A stretch of 64,000 nucleotides of DNA from JBFHIJ01 sp963678775. Its GTDB lineage: Bacteria > Bacteroidota > Ignavibacteria > Kapaibacteriales > UBA2268. The translations under genes were made by a program, and so were the position numbers. Positions 8,353 to 18,168 of this stretch are shown here, piece after piece; within the stretch, counting starts at the first letter, position 1; every line of letters begins with the position of its first letter. Location of the stretch: the NCBI GenBank assembly GCA_963678775.2, contig CAXXGR010000010.1, positions 372,001 to 436,000 of the forward strand, given 5' to 3'. The notes under the pieces were generated by a model that did not search any database, was not told the DNA's origin, and was given only the letters and a program-made list of their open reading frames with translations.

Positions 8353-11300
8353 ATGTTTATAAAAAAACTATATATTTTTATTCTTCTTTTGATAGTTTCT
8401 TTAGTTAAAGTACAATCTGAAGAATCGGATTCTTTATCATCAGGCAAGAGTATTGAAATTATTGAAGAACATATTGTTTCGAATCCTAAAAGCATAATTA
8501 ATGCAGTTCTAAAAAATATAACTTCAATTGAAGAGTTAAATTTACGTCAAAAGATTATATTGGCGAAAGCATATTACTATAACAATCAGAACCTACAAGC
8601 TAAAAAAATACTTCATTTGATAGTAGCTTCAAGCTCCCCGGATAATTCACTAACAACAGAAGCCAAACATTATTTAGCCAGTGTATACTATAAAGACAAC
8701 GACTTAAAAAATGCACTCTTATTTGCTTTGGAAAGTAAAAATCGTATTACAAACGAAACTTTAAAAGGCGAATCTAATAATACTTTAGGGTGTATATACT
8801 ATCAGCTAAAAGATTATACTTCTGCCCTTGAATATTTTAAAATTGCCGCATATCTGCAATCGAAACAAAAAGATTATAAAGCTCTGTCTGTAACTTATAA
8901 TAATATGGGTTCTCTGTATTATGAAGTAGAAAACTATTCAAAAGCGATAGAATATTTAGACAAGGCATTTGAGTTGAAACAAAAATTTGCAAGCTTAGAA
9001 GACCTCATTTCCACTACTAATAATCTTATAGTCGTTTATAGAGATGCAGGGTTATCAGAAAAAGCGTTTGAATACCAAAATAAATTGCTAGCATTTAAGG
9101 ATTCCTTGTATCAAGAAAATCAATATCTAAAAAAAGAAAGAATGCAATCAGTCATTGATAGCACTTCCAATGTTATATCTAATGCTATGGAACAAATGCA
9201 AAAATTGGAATCAGAAAAAGAAAAGTCTGTCCAACTAGCAAAACTTCATCAAGAAGAGAATGAAAAAAAGGAATCTGCTTTAGAAGATTTAGAGCTTGAT
9301 TATGTATTGAATCAACAGCTGATGAAAGATAACGAAATTGAAATACTCAAAAAAGAAAATAGAATCAAGGAGTTAGCTCTTGTTCAAAAACAAGATTCTA
9401 TAAGTTTGCAAACTAAAGCAAATAAATTACTTCTTATGGAAAATCAGCAAAAACAATTAGAGCTCAAAAATCAACAGAATATCATAGCTTTAGCTGATAA
9501 AGAAAAAAAGCTAATGGAAGAGCAAAAAGCGGCAAAAGAGAGATATATGATGCTTTTGTTGATGGGAGTTTTATCTTTTGGTTTGATAGCTTTAGTACTG
9601 TATACACGATTTAAGCATAATCAAAAACTAAACAGATTACTTGGTGAAAAAAACTACGAACTAACTGAAACAAACAAAAAGCTAATAGAGTCAGAATACT
9701 TTTTGAAGGAAAGTAATACTAGGTTTTCTACAATTTTTCACAGTAGCCCTATTCCTTCTACTTTGACTGTATTTCCGTCAGGTGAGTACATAGATGCGAA
9801 TACTGCATTTTTCAATTTATTCAAAATTGATATTAACGAGATAAAGGGAAAGTCTATAAAAAATTTACCTGTTTGGAATGAAATTGAACAGAGAGATAAA
9901 TTATTATCCTTATTGGGAGGAGCCCAAAAAGTAGATGGCATGGAAATGCTACTCAATGATTTATCAGGAAATAAAATCTATGTGCTTATTTATTCTGAAG
10001 TTATTGAAATTAATAATTCTCCTAGGATTTTGACAGTTATACAAAATATTACTGAGCGTAAGATAGCTGAGAAAGAATTACAGAATGCAAAAGAAGCTGC
10101 TGATTCGGCAAATAGACTAAAATCTGAATTCTTGGCAAATATGTCGCATGAGATTAGAACGCCAATGAATTCCATTCTTGGTTTTAGCGATTTGCTTAAA
10201 AATAGAATTACTACTCCACAAGAAAAAGAATATGCTGATGCTATTATTTCTTCCGGCAAGAATCTTTTAGTATTAATTAACGATATTTTAGATCTGTCTA
10301 AAATCGAAGCAGGTAGACTTGAATTGCTCTATGATTCTGCAAATATGAAAGAGCTTGGTCAAGAAATTATTCAACTCTTTTCTATAAAAAGTATGCAAAA
10401 GGATTTGGATTTAAATTATATATATGATGATGATCTCCCTACCAATTTAATAATTGACGAAAATAGAATCCGACAGGTATTGGTCAATCTTGTAGGCAAC
10501 GCAGTTAAATTTACATCTAATGGTGCCATTACTTTGAAATGTAGTGGACATAAATCCAAGATTAAAGGAAGAATAGACCTATCAATTTCTGTAATCGATA
10601 CAGGTATAGGTATTCCAAAAGAGCAACATAGTGGCATATTTAAAGCTTTTCAACAACAAAAAGGCCAATCAAATAGAGCATTTGGTGGGACAGGTCTGGG
10701 GCTTTCAATTTCTAAAAAGCTAATAGAGATGATGGGAGGTGAGATTATCCTGTCATCTGAAGAAAATGTAGGCTCTGAGTTTACTTGTTTTATTCCAAAT
10801 GTGGAAATATCTAAAGTAATTCAATCCAAAGAAAATACAAAAGATGATATTATTCTTGCTGAATATAAGTTTGCAGAACAATCTATACTGGTTGTTGATG
10901 ATAATGAATTGAACAGGATATTGTTAAAAGAATATGTAAGAGATACCGGATTAATTGTATACGAAGCAGGTAATGGAGATGATGCAATTAAAATGACAAT
11001 AAAGCATAAACCAAATCTTGTACTTATGGATTTAAAAATGCCGATAATTGATGGATTTGATGCTACTAAGACTATAAAAAGAAATAAAGATATAAGCGAT
11101 ATTCCGATTGTTGCTTTAACGGCCTCTGCCATGAAAAGTGATGAAATGAAAATTTCTTCCACAGGTTTTGATGATTATTTGCGTAAACCTGTAAATAAAA
11201 ATGATTTGTATAAAGTATTATTATCATTTTTAGAATATACTACTAATGCATCTCTCACCGAAACTTCTGAAGTAATAGATATTAACTCAAATAGCAAAGA

Positions 11301-11577
11301 GTTTGAAGCAGATAACATTGAGGAATTGATTGCTAAAATCGAAAGTGAATACTTATCCAAAGCAGAAAAATTGAGTAGAGTTTTAAAAATTGGTGCTGTC
11401 CAAATATTTGCAGAAAATCTAAGCGCACTTGCTGAAGAGTACAGAGCTCAGTTTTTAAATATTTATGCTGAGGATTTAAAACATAAAGCAAATACTTTAG
11501 ACTTAATTGGGATAAGAGAAAAACTGACAGGTCTAAAAGAGATTAATGAGAAACTTAAAGCAAAAAACTTATCCTAA
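8353..11577 (+). CDS. TPR-PAS hybrid sensor histidine kinase with receiver domain
   Basis: 1074 residues. In order: an N-terminal signal peptide (1-22), periplasmic TPR repeats (~60-235), a long coiled coil (~240-395), one membrane helix (~399-418), a PAS domain (~457-575), HisKA with H599 in SHEIRTPMN, HATPase_c with N716 (NLVGNAVKF), DTGIGIP and GGTGLGLSIS, and a receiver domain with D849/D850 and the phospho-acceptor D893 (MDLKMP). A C-terminal helical ~90 residues could be an Hpt-like or dimer segment, but I see no clear phospho-His motif. It would sense a periplasmic signal through the TPRs and relay phosphate internally. No response regulator with an output domain lies next to it, so the target is unknown. 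Its 3' end overlaps the convergent helicase gene by 9 bases. Confidence 0.92.
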   Translation: MFIKKLYIFILLLIVSLVKVQSEESDSLSSGKSIEIIEEHIVSNPKSIINAVLKNITSIEELNLRQKIILAKAYYYNNQNLQAKKILHLIVASSSPDNSLTTEAKHYLASVYYKDNDLKNALLFALESKNRITNETLKGESNNTLGCIYYQLKDYTSALEYFKIAAYLQSKQKDYKALSVTYNNMGSLYYEVENYSKAIEYLDKAFELKQKFASLEDLISTTNNLIVVYRDAGLSEKAFEYQNKLLAFKDSLYQENQYLKKERMQSVIDSTSNVISNAMEQMQKLESEKEKSVQLAKLHQEENEKKESALEDLELDYVLNQQLMKDNEIEILKKENRIKELALVQKQDSISLQTKANKLLLMENQQKQLELKNQQNIIALADKEKKLMEEQKAAKERYMMLLLMGVLSFGLIALVLYTRFKHNQKLNRLLGEKNYELTETNKKLIESEYFLKESNTRFSTIFHSSPIPSTLTVFPSGEYIDANTAFFNLFKIDINEIKGKSIKNLPVWNEIEQRDKLLSLLGGAQKVDGMEMLLNDLSGNKIYVLIYSEVIEINNSPRILTVIQNITERKIAEKELQNAKEAADSANRLKSEFLANMSHEIRTPMNSILGFSDLLKNRITTPQEKEYADAIISSGKNLLVLINDILDLSKIEAGRLELLYDSANMKELGQEIIQLFSIKSMQKDLDLNYIYDDDLPTNLIIDENRIRQVLVNLVGNAVKFTSNGAITLKCSGHKSKIKGRIDLSISVIDTGIGIPKEQHSGIFKAFQQQKGQSNRAFGGTGLGLSISKKLIEMMGGEIILSSEENVGSEFTCFIPNVEISKVIQSKENTKDDIILAEYKFAEQSILVVDDNELNRILLKEYVRDTGLIVYEAGNGDDAIKMTIKHKPNLVLMDLKMPIIDGFDATKTIKRNKDISDIPIVALTASAMKSDEMKISSTGFDDYLRKPVNKNDLYKVLLSFLEYTTNASLTETSEVIDINSNSKEFEADNIEELIAKIESEYLSKAEKLSRVLKIGAVQIFAENLSALAEEYRAQFLNIYAEDLKHKANTLDLIGIREKLTGLKEINEKLKAKNLS

Positions 11578-13374
11578 TTTTTTGAAAGACAATATCTTTA
11601 ATTTGGCAAGTAATTTCTTTTCGTAATCAACATTATTCCCCGGTAATGGGTTGATTAAAGTTATAGATCCTCTTTTATTATACCAAATATCAACCACTAT
11701 TTCCTTTGATTCCATCAGAAAACTATACCGCTCACAAGCAGGAAGATGCTTGATTTTTTGTATTTCATAAATACCTTCAGAGCAATGCATCACAGCGTGA
11801 TAAATATTTGTTAGATTATCTTCAGAATCTATTAAATCAGAGTGGATTTCATTGTGCTTTGTATAAGTATTGTAGGTTTCTTTTATTGCTAAATTAGGAA
11901 CTGCTTTTACTTCGTAGTCGAGCTGAGTCTCAGGCAATAAGGTAGGAGCATTGTAGGCAAACAAACGCTCTGAAGCTCTTGTAATTGCCGTATAAGCCCA
12001 TCTAAAATAACTTTCATGTCTGTACCCATTAATTGATTTAAAGTCTACAAAAACATTTGCCCATTCTCCACCTTGAGCTTTGTGGCAGGTTATCGCATAG
12101 GCATATTTTATACGTAGGCAATTGAAATATGGGTCTACTTTAATAAAATCTATAAATTTCTTACTCCCTGGTTTCAGCTGAGGAAAACGAGACTTAAAGT
12201 CATAGTATAAAGCTAATTTTTCTTCGTAAATTAAGTCTCTCTCTAAAGAATCTAAAAGTGGATCGTAAATTTTGCATTCTATAACTTTTTCTCTACCATT
12301 TTCATCTTTGAATTCAAGAATTATATCTCGAAAAATAAGATTTACTCTTTTGGCTCCATTATATGAGTATATAGCTATTGATTTTGATTCAGTATATGGC
12401 GAAACCTTAAGTACTTTCCCGATTTCACCATTCATTAAATCAATGTCACCCAAATAAACATTATTTAGTACAATGACTCTATCATCTTCTCCAATGGTAT
12501 TTCTATTAGGGAAAAAATATTTGCGAATCATTTGATTATAATATCTAACCATTTTATTGGAATATGCAATAATCATTACATTATCAGATATTTCATCATT
12601 TGAGATCTTCAGGTAAATATTCAAGAACTCATTAATTTGGATATGAAAAATATCATTTCCATTCTCGATTATTTCTAACTTGTCAAAATATTTTGAAGAT
12701 ATAGCTTTGCGAATATTAGTAGCAGTCTCTAACAAATTAGAAGTACTTTTTTGTCTGACTACATCCGTTAGTTCAACAGAGTTTGCTTCTAAAAAGTAAT
12801 TCTCTTTCAGGAATGAAGGAGTTAATGCAGGAGAAAGAATATTTTTTACAGGAGGGAGCTGAGCCGGATCACCAACAAAAATAATTTTATTACTATATCC
12901 AATGTATTGAAGTAAATCATTGAGAAGTGAGCCTGAGCCAAATGACATTAACTCATTGCCAAGTGAAAGATCCGGTATCATAGATGCTTCATCTATAACG
13001 TATAGAGCTTCTTTTGTGATATTCCTTCTGATTTCGAAATAGTATCTAAGAGAGTCTAAAGTATCTTGGTTTGAATTAGATTCTTTAACAAACCCAACTT
13101 GATAAATACTTCTATGAATAGTACTTGCTTTATAACCGGTTTTTTCGGTAATTACTCTTGCTGCTTTTCCTGTAGGTGCCATAAAAATTGTTTCAATCCC
13201 AATATTGTCCATATAATCAGCAATACCTTTCAATAAAAAAGTTTTGCCTGTTCCGGCATAACCTTTTAAAATGAATACTTGCTTCGGACTTTCAAAGAAT
13301 TGAGTAATTTCTTCCACAGCAATTAACTGTGAATGTGTAAGAGTAAATTTATATGTATCTTTTAAGCTTTGCAT
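11569..13374 (-). CDS. RecD/UvrD-like superfamily 1 DNA helicase
   Basis: I start at ATG 13374 (601 residues). A TTG at 13416 would add 14 hydrophobic residues. The motifs are those of an SF1 helicase of the RecD2/exonuclease V alpha type: Walker A GYAGTGKT near residue 38, motif Ia MAPTGKAA, motif II VIDEASMI, motif III GDPAQLPPV, the late motif ITCHKAQGGEW and the C-terminal TAITRASERL. Such proteins are ATP-driven 5'-3' helicases in DNA repair or recombination. This is the single-protein form common in Bacteroidota and has no RecB or RecC partner here. The last ~100 residues are outside the helicase core. The gene converges on and slightly overlaps the histidine kinase gene. Confidence 0.85.
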   Translation of the reverse strand: MQSLKDTYKFTLTHSQLIAVEEITQFFESPKQVFILKGYAGTGKTFLLKGIADYMDNIGIETIFMAPTGKAARVITEKTGYKASTIHRSIYQVGFVKESNSNQDTLDSLRYYFEIRRNITKEALYVIDEASMIPDLSLGNELMSFGSGSLLNDLLQYIGYSNKIIFVGDPAQLPPVKNILSPALTPSFLKENYFLEANSVELTDVVRQKSTSNLLETATNIRKAISSKYFDKLEIIENGNDIFHIQINEFLNIYLKISNDEISDNVMIIAYSNKMVRYYNQMIRKYFFPNRNTIGEDDRVIVLNNVYLGDIDLMNGEIGKVLKVSPYTESKSIAIYSYNGAKRVNLIFRDIILEFKDENGREKVIECKIYDPLLDSLERDLIYEEKLALYYDFKSRFPQLKPGSKKFIDFIKVDPYFNCLRIKYAYAITCHKAQGGEWANVFVDFKSINGYRHESYFRWAYTAITRASERLFAYNAPTLLPETQLDYEVKAVPNLAIKETYNTYTKHNEIHSDLIDSEDNLTNIYHAVMHCSEGIYEIQKIKHLPACERYSFLMESKEIVVDIWYNKRGSITLINPLPGNNVDYEKKLLAKLKILSFKKLG

Positions 13375-13449
13375 TTCGTATATTACTAAAATAGTGAAAT
13401 ATATAATTAGACTCAATTAAAAGTATTTTTTAAGATTTAGGAGACAAAA

Positions 13450-14058
13450 ATGTTAACGTTAAAGCTCGAAAAACAACAGAGTTATTCTAGGTTTGAATTA
13501 CTCATGCGCGCAATGTTCGGGTGGCTTTATATTAATCTGCCACATTATTTCATTCTTGGAATTTTACAAATATGGGGAAGTATTCTTACCTTTGTAGCAT
13601 TGATTACGATAGTATTTACAGGTCGATATCCTCAAAGTATGTTTGAGTTTCAAGTCAGTCTGATGCGTTGGACTTTTCGAGTTCAGGCCAGAGGATTTCA
13701 CTTAGCAGACGGATACCCGCCATTCTCATTTGAAAGCTCCTCGGATACTCCGCAGCTTGAATTTGATTATCCAGAAAACTTGAGTAGAAGTAGTGCTTTA
13801 TTGAAGTTGTTCTTTGGATGGCTATATTGTGGCATACCGCATGGACTTATACTTGTATTTAGGCATATTGCTTCAAGTATTTTAACTTTTATAGCTTTTT
13901 GGGCTATTTTATTTACCGGTGAATATCCTGCTAGCTTCTTTGAGTTCAATCTTGGAACTATTCGCTGGGGAATGCGAGTTAGTGCATATTTAGGTTTTAT
14001 GACAGATGAATATCCTGCATTTTCAGGACAGGAGAATAATAATGAGAGATTATATTAA
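13450..14058 (+). CDS. DUF4389 membrane protein with two tandem DUF4389 units
   Basis: 202 residues made of two similar halves. Each half has a helix start (RAMFGWLYINLPH at 20-32; KLFFGWLYCGIPH at 115-127), a membrane helix, the block FTGRYPQSMFEF / FTGEYPASFFEF, then RW..RV and DGYPPFSF / DEYPAFS. That is the DUF4389 pattern, present twice. The start has AGGAGA seven bases upstream. The function of DUF4389 is unknown. The gene overlaps the next membrane-protein gene by 17 bases, so the two are probably co-translated and may act together. Confidence 0.8.
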   Translation: MLTLKLEKQQSYSRFELLMRAMFGWLYINLPHYFILGILQIWGSILTFVALITIVFTGRYPQSMFEFQVSLMRWTFRVQARGFHLADGYPPFSFESSSDTPQLEFDYPENLSRSSALLKLFFGWLYCGIPHGLILVFRHIASSILTFIAFWAILFTGEYPASFFEFNLGTIRWGMRVSAYLGFMTDEYPAFSGQENNNERLY

Positions 14059-14530
14059 AATAGAAATACCACAGCCTGATCAAGTTAGTATTAGAGAAAA
14101 GGAAGATGCCATGGGGGCATATCTAATGATGTTTGCCTCATTAGCTGCAGGATTACCATTTCCTGGGATAAATCTTATAGCGGCGATTATATATTATACA
14201 CTAAATAAACAAAAAAGCAAGTTTGTTAAGTTTCATTCAATTCAATCACTTTACTCGCAGATACCTGTAAGTATCTTTAATACTATACTTGTTAGTTGGA
14301 CAATATATAATATTGGATTCGAGAATTCTTTTGATATGTATTATTGGTCTAGCTTCGTGTGTATGTTGATAGTCAATATATTCTATTTCATTTATAGTAT
14401 TATTGCTGCAATTAATGCAAGGAAAGGAAGATTGTATTATTTTATTATCTTTGGGGAATATGCTTTTGAGAAAGCTTTTCTTGATAGTGATGACAAAACT
14501 GAGTTTATCAATAAACCTCCAACTATATAA
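14042..14530 (+). CDS. DUF4870/Tic20-like small membrane protein
   Basis: I start at ATG 14042 (162 residues), with AGGAG 9 bases upstream; an earlier in-frame start at 14006 lies inside DUF4389 without a ribosome site. The protein has an N-terminal charged segment ending in KEDAMGAY, then about four membrane helices. LPFPGINLIAAIIYYTLNKQKSKFVKFHS... and the following SIQSLYSQI match the DUF4870 pattern, in which a helix pair is followed by a conserved FH.xQS segment. The family is loosely related to Tic20-like proteins and has no known function. It overlaps the DUF4389 gene, so the pair is likely one transcript. Confidence 0.6.
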   Translation: MRDYIKIEIPQPDQVSIREKEDAMGAYLMMFASLAAGLPFPGINLIAAIIYYTLNKQKSKFVKFHSIQSLYSQIPVSIFNTILVSWTIYNIGFENSFDMYYWSSFVCMLIVNIFYFIYSIIAAINARKGRLYYFIIFGEYAFEKAFLDSDDKTEFINKPPTI

Positions 14531-14651
14531 AATAACAATGTTTTGTAGTAATCATATATTAAAATATTAGAAAAATGCTATAATAATTGCTATTGAGGAA
14601 CGTATTTAGTTATAGAATGACTTTCTAATCTCCAAGAGCAAGGAGTTTATC

Positions 14652-15089
14652 ATGATGACTATTAAACCAAAATTTATTGTTGGTAAACACATTTTTCGTA
14701 TACGAGATATTGTAGTATTAGAAAAATTAGCTGATTCTTCAATTAAATTATTTATCAAACACGTTGGACACGAAAAAATAACAAAAGAACAAGGCTCAGA
14801 AAAAATATGGGAATATTACAAATCCCAATGTAAAAGTATAAAATCTGATACAGATTTTTCTGATGTTGAGTTTATCAAAGTTGGTAATAAAATAATCCAA
14901 TTAAGAAACGTTGCGGCCTTTTGTTTTAGAGATCCCAGTGTATTTGAAATAATAACTAAGCTTGGTGCCGGATTGTCCGAGTCTCTTCCTATTGAGATTA
15001 ATCTATTAGAGCCGGAATATAGGGAGAAATTTAAAAATTTTATTAAAGAAAATACTTTAAACTCGGATTTTGGTGCTTGTACAGAATAA
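14652..15089 (+). CDS. Uncharacterised protein with two internal repeats
   Basis: 145 residues from the first of two adjacent ATG codons (AAGGAG nine bases upstream favours 14652 or 14655). I recognise no family. The protein seems to be an internal duplication: FIVGKHIFRIRDIVVLEKL (8-26) resembles FIKVGNKIIQLRNVAAFCF (75-93), and each is followed by a strand and a charged helix (KIWEYYKS; YREKFKNFIKE). There are no membrane segments, signal peptide or catalytic motif. It may be a small dimer-like fold made from one chain, possibly a binding or regulatory domain. It is the last rightward gene before a bidirectional terminator. Confidence 0.55.
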   Translation: MMTIKPKFIVGKHIFRIRDIVVLEKLADSSIKLFIKHVGHEKITKEQGSEKIWEYYKSQCKSIKSDTDFSDVEFIKVGNKIIQLRNVAAFCFRDPSVFEIITKLGAGLSESLPIEINLLEPEYREKFKNFIKENTLNSDFGACTE

Positions 15090-15093
15090 ATAA

Positions 15094-15113
15094 GGGGGCT
15101 TTTAAAGCCCCCC
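15094..15113. terminator. Bidirectional terminator
   Basis: A near-perfect inverted repeat, GGGGGCTTT / AAAGCCCCC, lies between two convergent genes (stops at 15089 and 15123). It can serve both strands. Confidence 0.75.
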
Positions 15114-15122
15114 GAATTTATA

Positions 15123-15623
15123 CTATTCTTCATCTAAAATGTCGTCTTCTGTATAAGGAGCGCTTATACATAAATCAACTACTTCGTCTTCTGCAAACCA
15201 GAATGTCAAACCGATATCATCAAATGAATACTGCTCTGTATTAGCGAATTCTTCATCTTCTGCATCTACTATTTCAGTATCTAAAATAGGTTCATAAGCT
15301 TCTTTAGGAGTGATTTCACTGTATTTAGAAACTAGACTAAAAATATCTTCTTTTGATAACTCAAATAAATTTTTATCATCCAAGATTGCTTTGTCCGGAT
15401 AGATACTTAAACCTAAAAAGTTATTGTTGAAATGTTCGAAAATAAAAGAAACAGCTTCATCTTCATAAGTATATTCTACTGTAGTAAGAATTGCGTTATC
15501 TTCCATTTCTGTCTTGTCTTCCCAAATATCGGAAGGTTTGCCAAATTTTTCTTCGATTTGAGCTTTGTCCCAATCAAAGTTGATTCCTGAAAAGGATTCT
15601 CCAATTTTCAAGATATAATCCAT
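15123..15623 (-). CDS. Uncharacterised acidic cytoplasmic protein
   Basis: I start at ATG 15623 (166 residues) with AGTAGGTG upstream; the frame extends to 15674 but with a basic leader and no ribosome site. The protein is strongly acidic, rich in Asp and Glu, with alternating strands and short helices and no signal peptide or membrane segment. It has a repeated theme of a hydrophobic-aromatic strand after an acidic stretch (VSFIFEHF; LTFWFAEDEVVDL). I do not recognise a family. It stands alone between a terminator and the glnN promoter region. Nothing in the neighbourhood indicates its role. Confidence 0.5.
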   Translation of the reverse strand: MDYILKIGESFSGINFDWDKAQIEEKFGKPSDIWEDKTEMEDNAILTTVEYTYEDEAVSFIFEHFNNNFLGLSIYPDKAILDDKNLFELSKEDIFSLVSKYSEITPKEAYEPILDTEIVDAEDEEFANTEQYSFDDIGLTFWFAEDEVVDLCISAPYTEDDILDEE

Positions 15624-15901
15624 TGTACACCTACTTTTATAGTTCTCAAAATGCTTATTTATTCTTATTAGCAAAGATAGTAATAATATTCAAATGTAAA
15701 GAGAAAATAAATTTGATTCTTATAAGCAATAATTTTCAAGATCTGAATAAATATAATAGTACTATGTTTCCAATAGGGTGTATGCTATAAAAAGTAGAGA
15801 ATAATATATATATAGGTACAAAATATAGCAGGGTGTTGCTAGAAAGAACAATATATATCAAATGACAGCGTATATCATATATTTTAATTGGGAGAACTTC
15901 A

Positions 15902-18094
15902 ATGGCAATTCTTAGATTTAAGGCTCTTGATATAGCTTGGAATAGAAATGCAAAAGTTATTGAACCACCAAAAAACCTGACATCAGAATATTTTGGTATT
16001 AATGTTTTCGATAAGAAGAAAATGGAAAAGTATCTTTCAAATGATGCTTATGAGCATGTGATAGATTCTATAGAAAATGGCACTCCAATAGATAGAAAAA
16101 TGGCATCCTTAATAGCTATCGGAATGAAAGCCTGGGCTTTGGATAGAGGAGTAACACATTTTACTCATTGGTTCCAGCCTTTGACCGGTGGAACTGCCGA
16201 GAAACATGATGCGTTTATTGATCGTGCGAAAGATGGAACTGTTGTAGAGATGTTTTCTGGTGAGTCATTAGCACAGCAAGAACCAGATGCATCGTCTTTT
16301 CCTCATGGTGGCATTAGAAATACATTTGAAGCAAGGGGATATACTGCTTGGGATCCATCCTCACCTGCTTTTATCATAGGTAATACTCTAAGTATACCAA
16401 CAATATTTATTTCATATACAGGAGAATCTTTAGATCACAAAACGCCACTTTTAAAATCATTGCAATCTATAGATAAAGCAGCTACTGAAGTTGCTCAATA
16501 TTTTGATAAAAATGTATCGAAAGTTTATGCCAATCTAGGTTGGGAACAAGAATACTTCTTAATAGATGAAGCTTTGTATATGGCTAGACCGGATTTATCT
16601 CTTACAGGTCGGACATTGATGGGTCATGCCTCGGCTAAAGATCAACAATTAGATGATCATTATTTTGGTTCTATACCCGAGAGAGTGAAAGCATTTATGG
16701 TAGATTTGGAAATTGAATCTTACAAATTGGGTATTCCTCTAAAAACTCGACACAATGAAGTTGCTCCAAATCAATATGAAGCTGCACCTTATTATGAGGA
16801 ATGCAATTTAGCAGTAGATCATAATGCTCTTTTTATGGATTTAATGCAAAAGCTTTCAGGTTACCACAATTTTAAAGTACTTTTCCACGAAAAACCATTC
16901 AAAGGAATAAATGGTAGTGGCAAACATAATAATTGGTCACTAATCACGAACACAGGAGTTATACTGCATAAACCAGGTAAAAACCCAAGAAGTAATATGC
17001 AATTTTTGACATTTTTGGTAAATACAATCAAAGCGGTTTACGATAATCAGGATTTACTTCGAGCCTCTATCTCTTCAGCTTCAAACTCTCATAGACTAGG
17101 AGCTAATGAAGCCCCTCCGGCTATTATGTCTTGCTTTTTAGGCGATGAAGTAAGTAAAATGCTCACTCAGATTGAGATGCAGGTAAGTGATAAAAAGATG
17201 ACTCCTGACGAAAAAACGGCTTTAAAGCTTGATGTTGGTAAAATACCTGAAATATTATTAGATAATACAGACAGAAATAGAACTTCCCCTTTTGCATTTA
17301 CAGGAAATAGATTTGAGTTTAGGGCAGTAGGAAGCTATTCCAATTGTGCTTCTCCAATGGTCGCGTTAAATACTGCAGTCGCTTCACAGCTTATAAATTT
17401 TAAAAAGGAAGTCGACGAACTTATAGAAAAAGGTGTCAAAAAAGATGAAGCAATTTTCCAGATGATCAGAAAAACATACCTCGAAGCTAAAAATGTAATA
17501 TTTGAGGGAGATGGTTATAGTGATGACTGGTTGATAGAAGCTGAGAAAAGGGGCTTATCAAATATCACTAATGTTCCTGACGCATTAAAGCAATATGCAT
17601 CCACTTCTTCAATCGAATTATTTAAAAATATGCACGTACTTAGTGAAATTGAAGTAGAAAGCAGATTAGAAGTTATGCTTGAAGATTTTACGATGAAGGT
17701 GCAGATTGAATCTAGAGTATTTGGAGATTTAGCGATAAACCATATAGTTCCTATTGCAGTGCAGTATCAAAATAGATTACTTGAAAATATTCAATATTTA
17801 AAAAATGTTACTGAGTCATATAACGAATTTACTGATTTATCAGGAAATCGTATGGAGTTGGTAAAAGATATCTCGGATCATATCAAAGAAATCAAAAAAG
17901 GAGTATTTGAGATGATTGAATCAAGGAAAGAGGCTAATTCAATTAAAGATGCTTATACAAAAGCAAAGACTTATTCAGAATCAGTTTCTCCATATTTAAA
18001 TTCTATCAGGTATCATATTGATAAGCTAGAGCTTATCGTTGATGATGAGATTTGGCCTTTGCCTAAATATAGAGAATTGCTGTTTATTAGTTAG
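15902..18094 (+). CDS. glnN: Type III glutamine synthetase
   Basis: 730 residues, the length of the large GSIII class found in Bacteroidota, cyanobacteria and some others. It makes glutamine from glutamate, NH3 and ATP. Signature blocks include FPHGGIRNTFEARGYTAWDP (near 136-155), NGSGKHNNWSL (near 336) for glutamate and metal binding, and RTSPFAFTGNRFEFRAVGSY (near 459), which holds active-site Arg and Glu residues. A ribosome site (GGGAG, 7 bases upstream) supports the start. The 278 bases upstream are AT-rich with no gene and probably hold the promoter. The gene is monocistronic and ends at a strong hairpin shared with convergent mnmA. No GlnK or regulator is adjacent. Confidence 0.95.
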   Translation: MAILRFKALDIAWNRNAKVIEPPKNLTSEYFGINVFDKKKMEKYLSNDAYEHVIDSIENGTPIDRKMASLIAIGMKAWALDRGVTHFTHWFQPLTGGTAEKHDAFIDRAKDGTVVEMFSGESLAQQEPDASSFPHGGIRNTFEARGYTAWDPSSPAFIIGNTLSIPTIFISYTGESLDHKTPLLKSLQSIDKAATEVAQYFDKNVSKVYANLGWEQEYFLIDEALYMARPDLSLTGRTLMGHASAKDQQLDDHYFGSIPERVKAFMVDLEIESYKLGIPLKTRHNEVAPNQYEAAPYYEECNLAVDHNALFMDLMQKLSGYHNFKVLFHEKPFKGINGSGKHNNWSLITNTGVILHKPGKNPRSNMQFLTFLVNTIKAVYDNQDLLRASISSASNSHRLGANEAPPAIMSCFLGDEVSKMLTQIEMQVSDKKMTPDEKTALKLDVGKIPEILLDNTDRNRTSPFAFTGNRFEFRAVGSYSNCASPMVALNTAVASQLINFKKEVDELIEKGVKKDEAIFQMIRKTYLEAKNVIFEGDGYSDDWLIEAEKRGLSNITNVPDALKQYASTSSIELFKNMHVLSEIEVESRLEVMLEDFTMKVQIESRVFGDLAINHIVPIAVQYQNRLLENIQYLKNVTESYNEFTDLSGNRMELVKDISDHIKEIKKGVFEMIESRKEANSIKDAYTKAKTYSESVSPYLNSIRYHIDKLELIVDDEIWPLPKYRELLFIS

Positions 18095-18128
18095 GTTGTA
18101 TCAATTTCGATAAGAAAGTTAAATCAAT

Positions 18129-18155
18129 GTAGAGCAAATTTTGTATTTGCTCTAC
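18129..18155. terminator. Bidirectional terminator between glnN and mnmA
   Basis: A perfect 11-base stem, GTAGAGCAAAT (18129-18139) with ATTTGCTCTAC (18145-18155), lies between two convergent stop codons. Confidence 0.8.
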
Positions 18156-18168
18156 ATATATAAACAGA

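Noticed and set aside
10821..11162. Minus-strand 113-residue frame
   Set aside because: Antisense to the receiver domain of the histidine kinase, whose catalytic residues are all present.
15675..15901. Riboswitch or ncRNA upstream of glnN
   Set aside because: Only AT-rich sequence without a conserved core I recognise or a convincing terminator-antiterminator pair.
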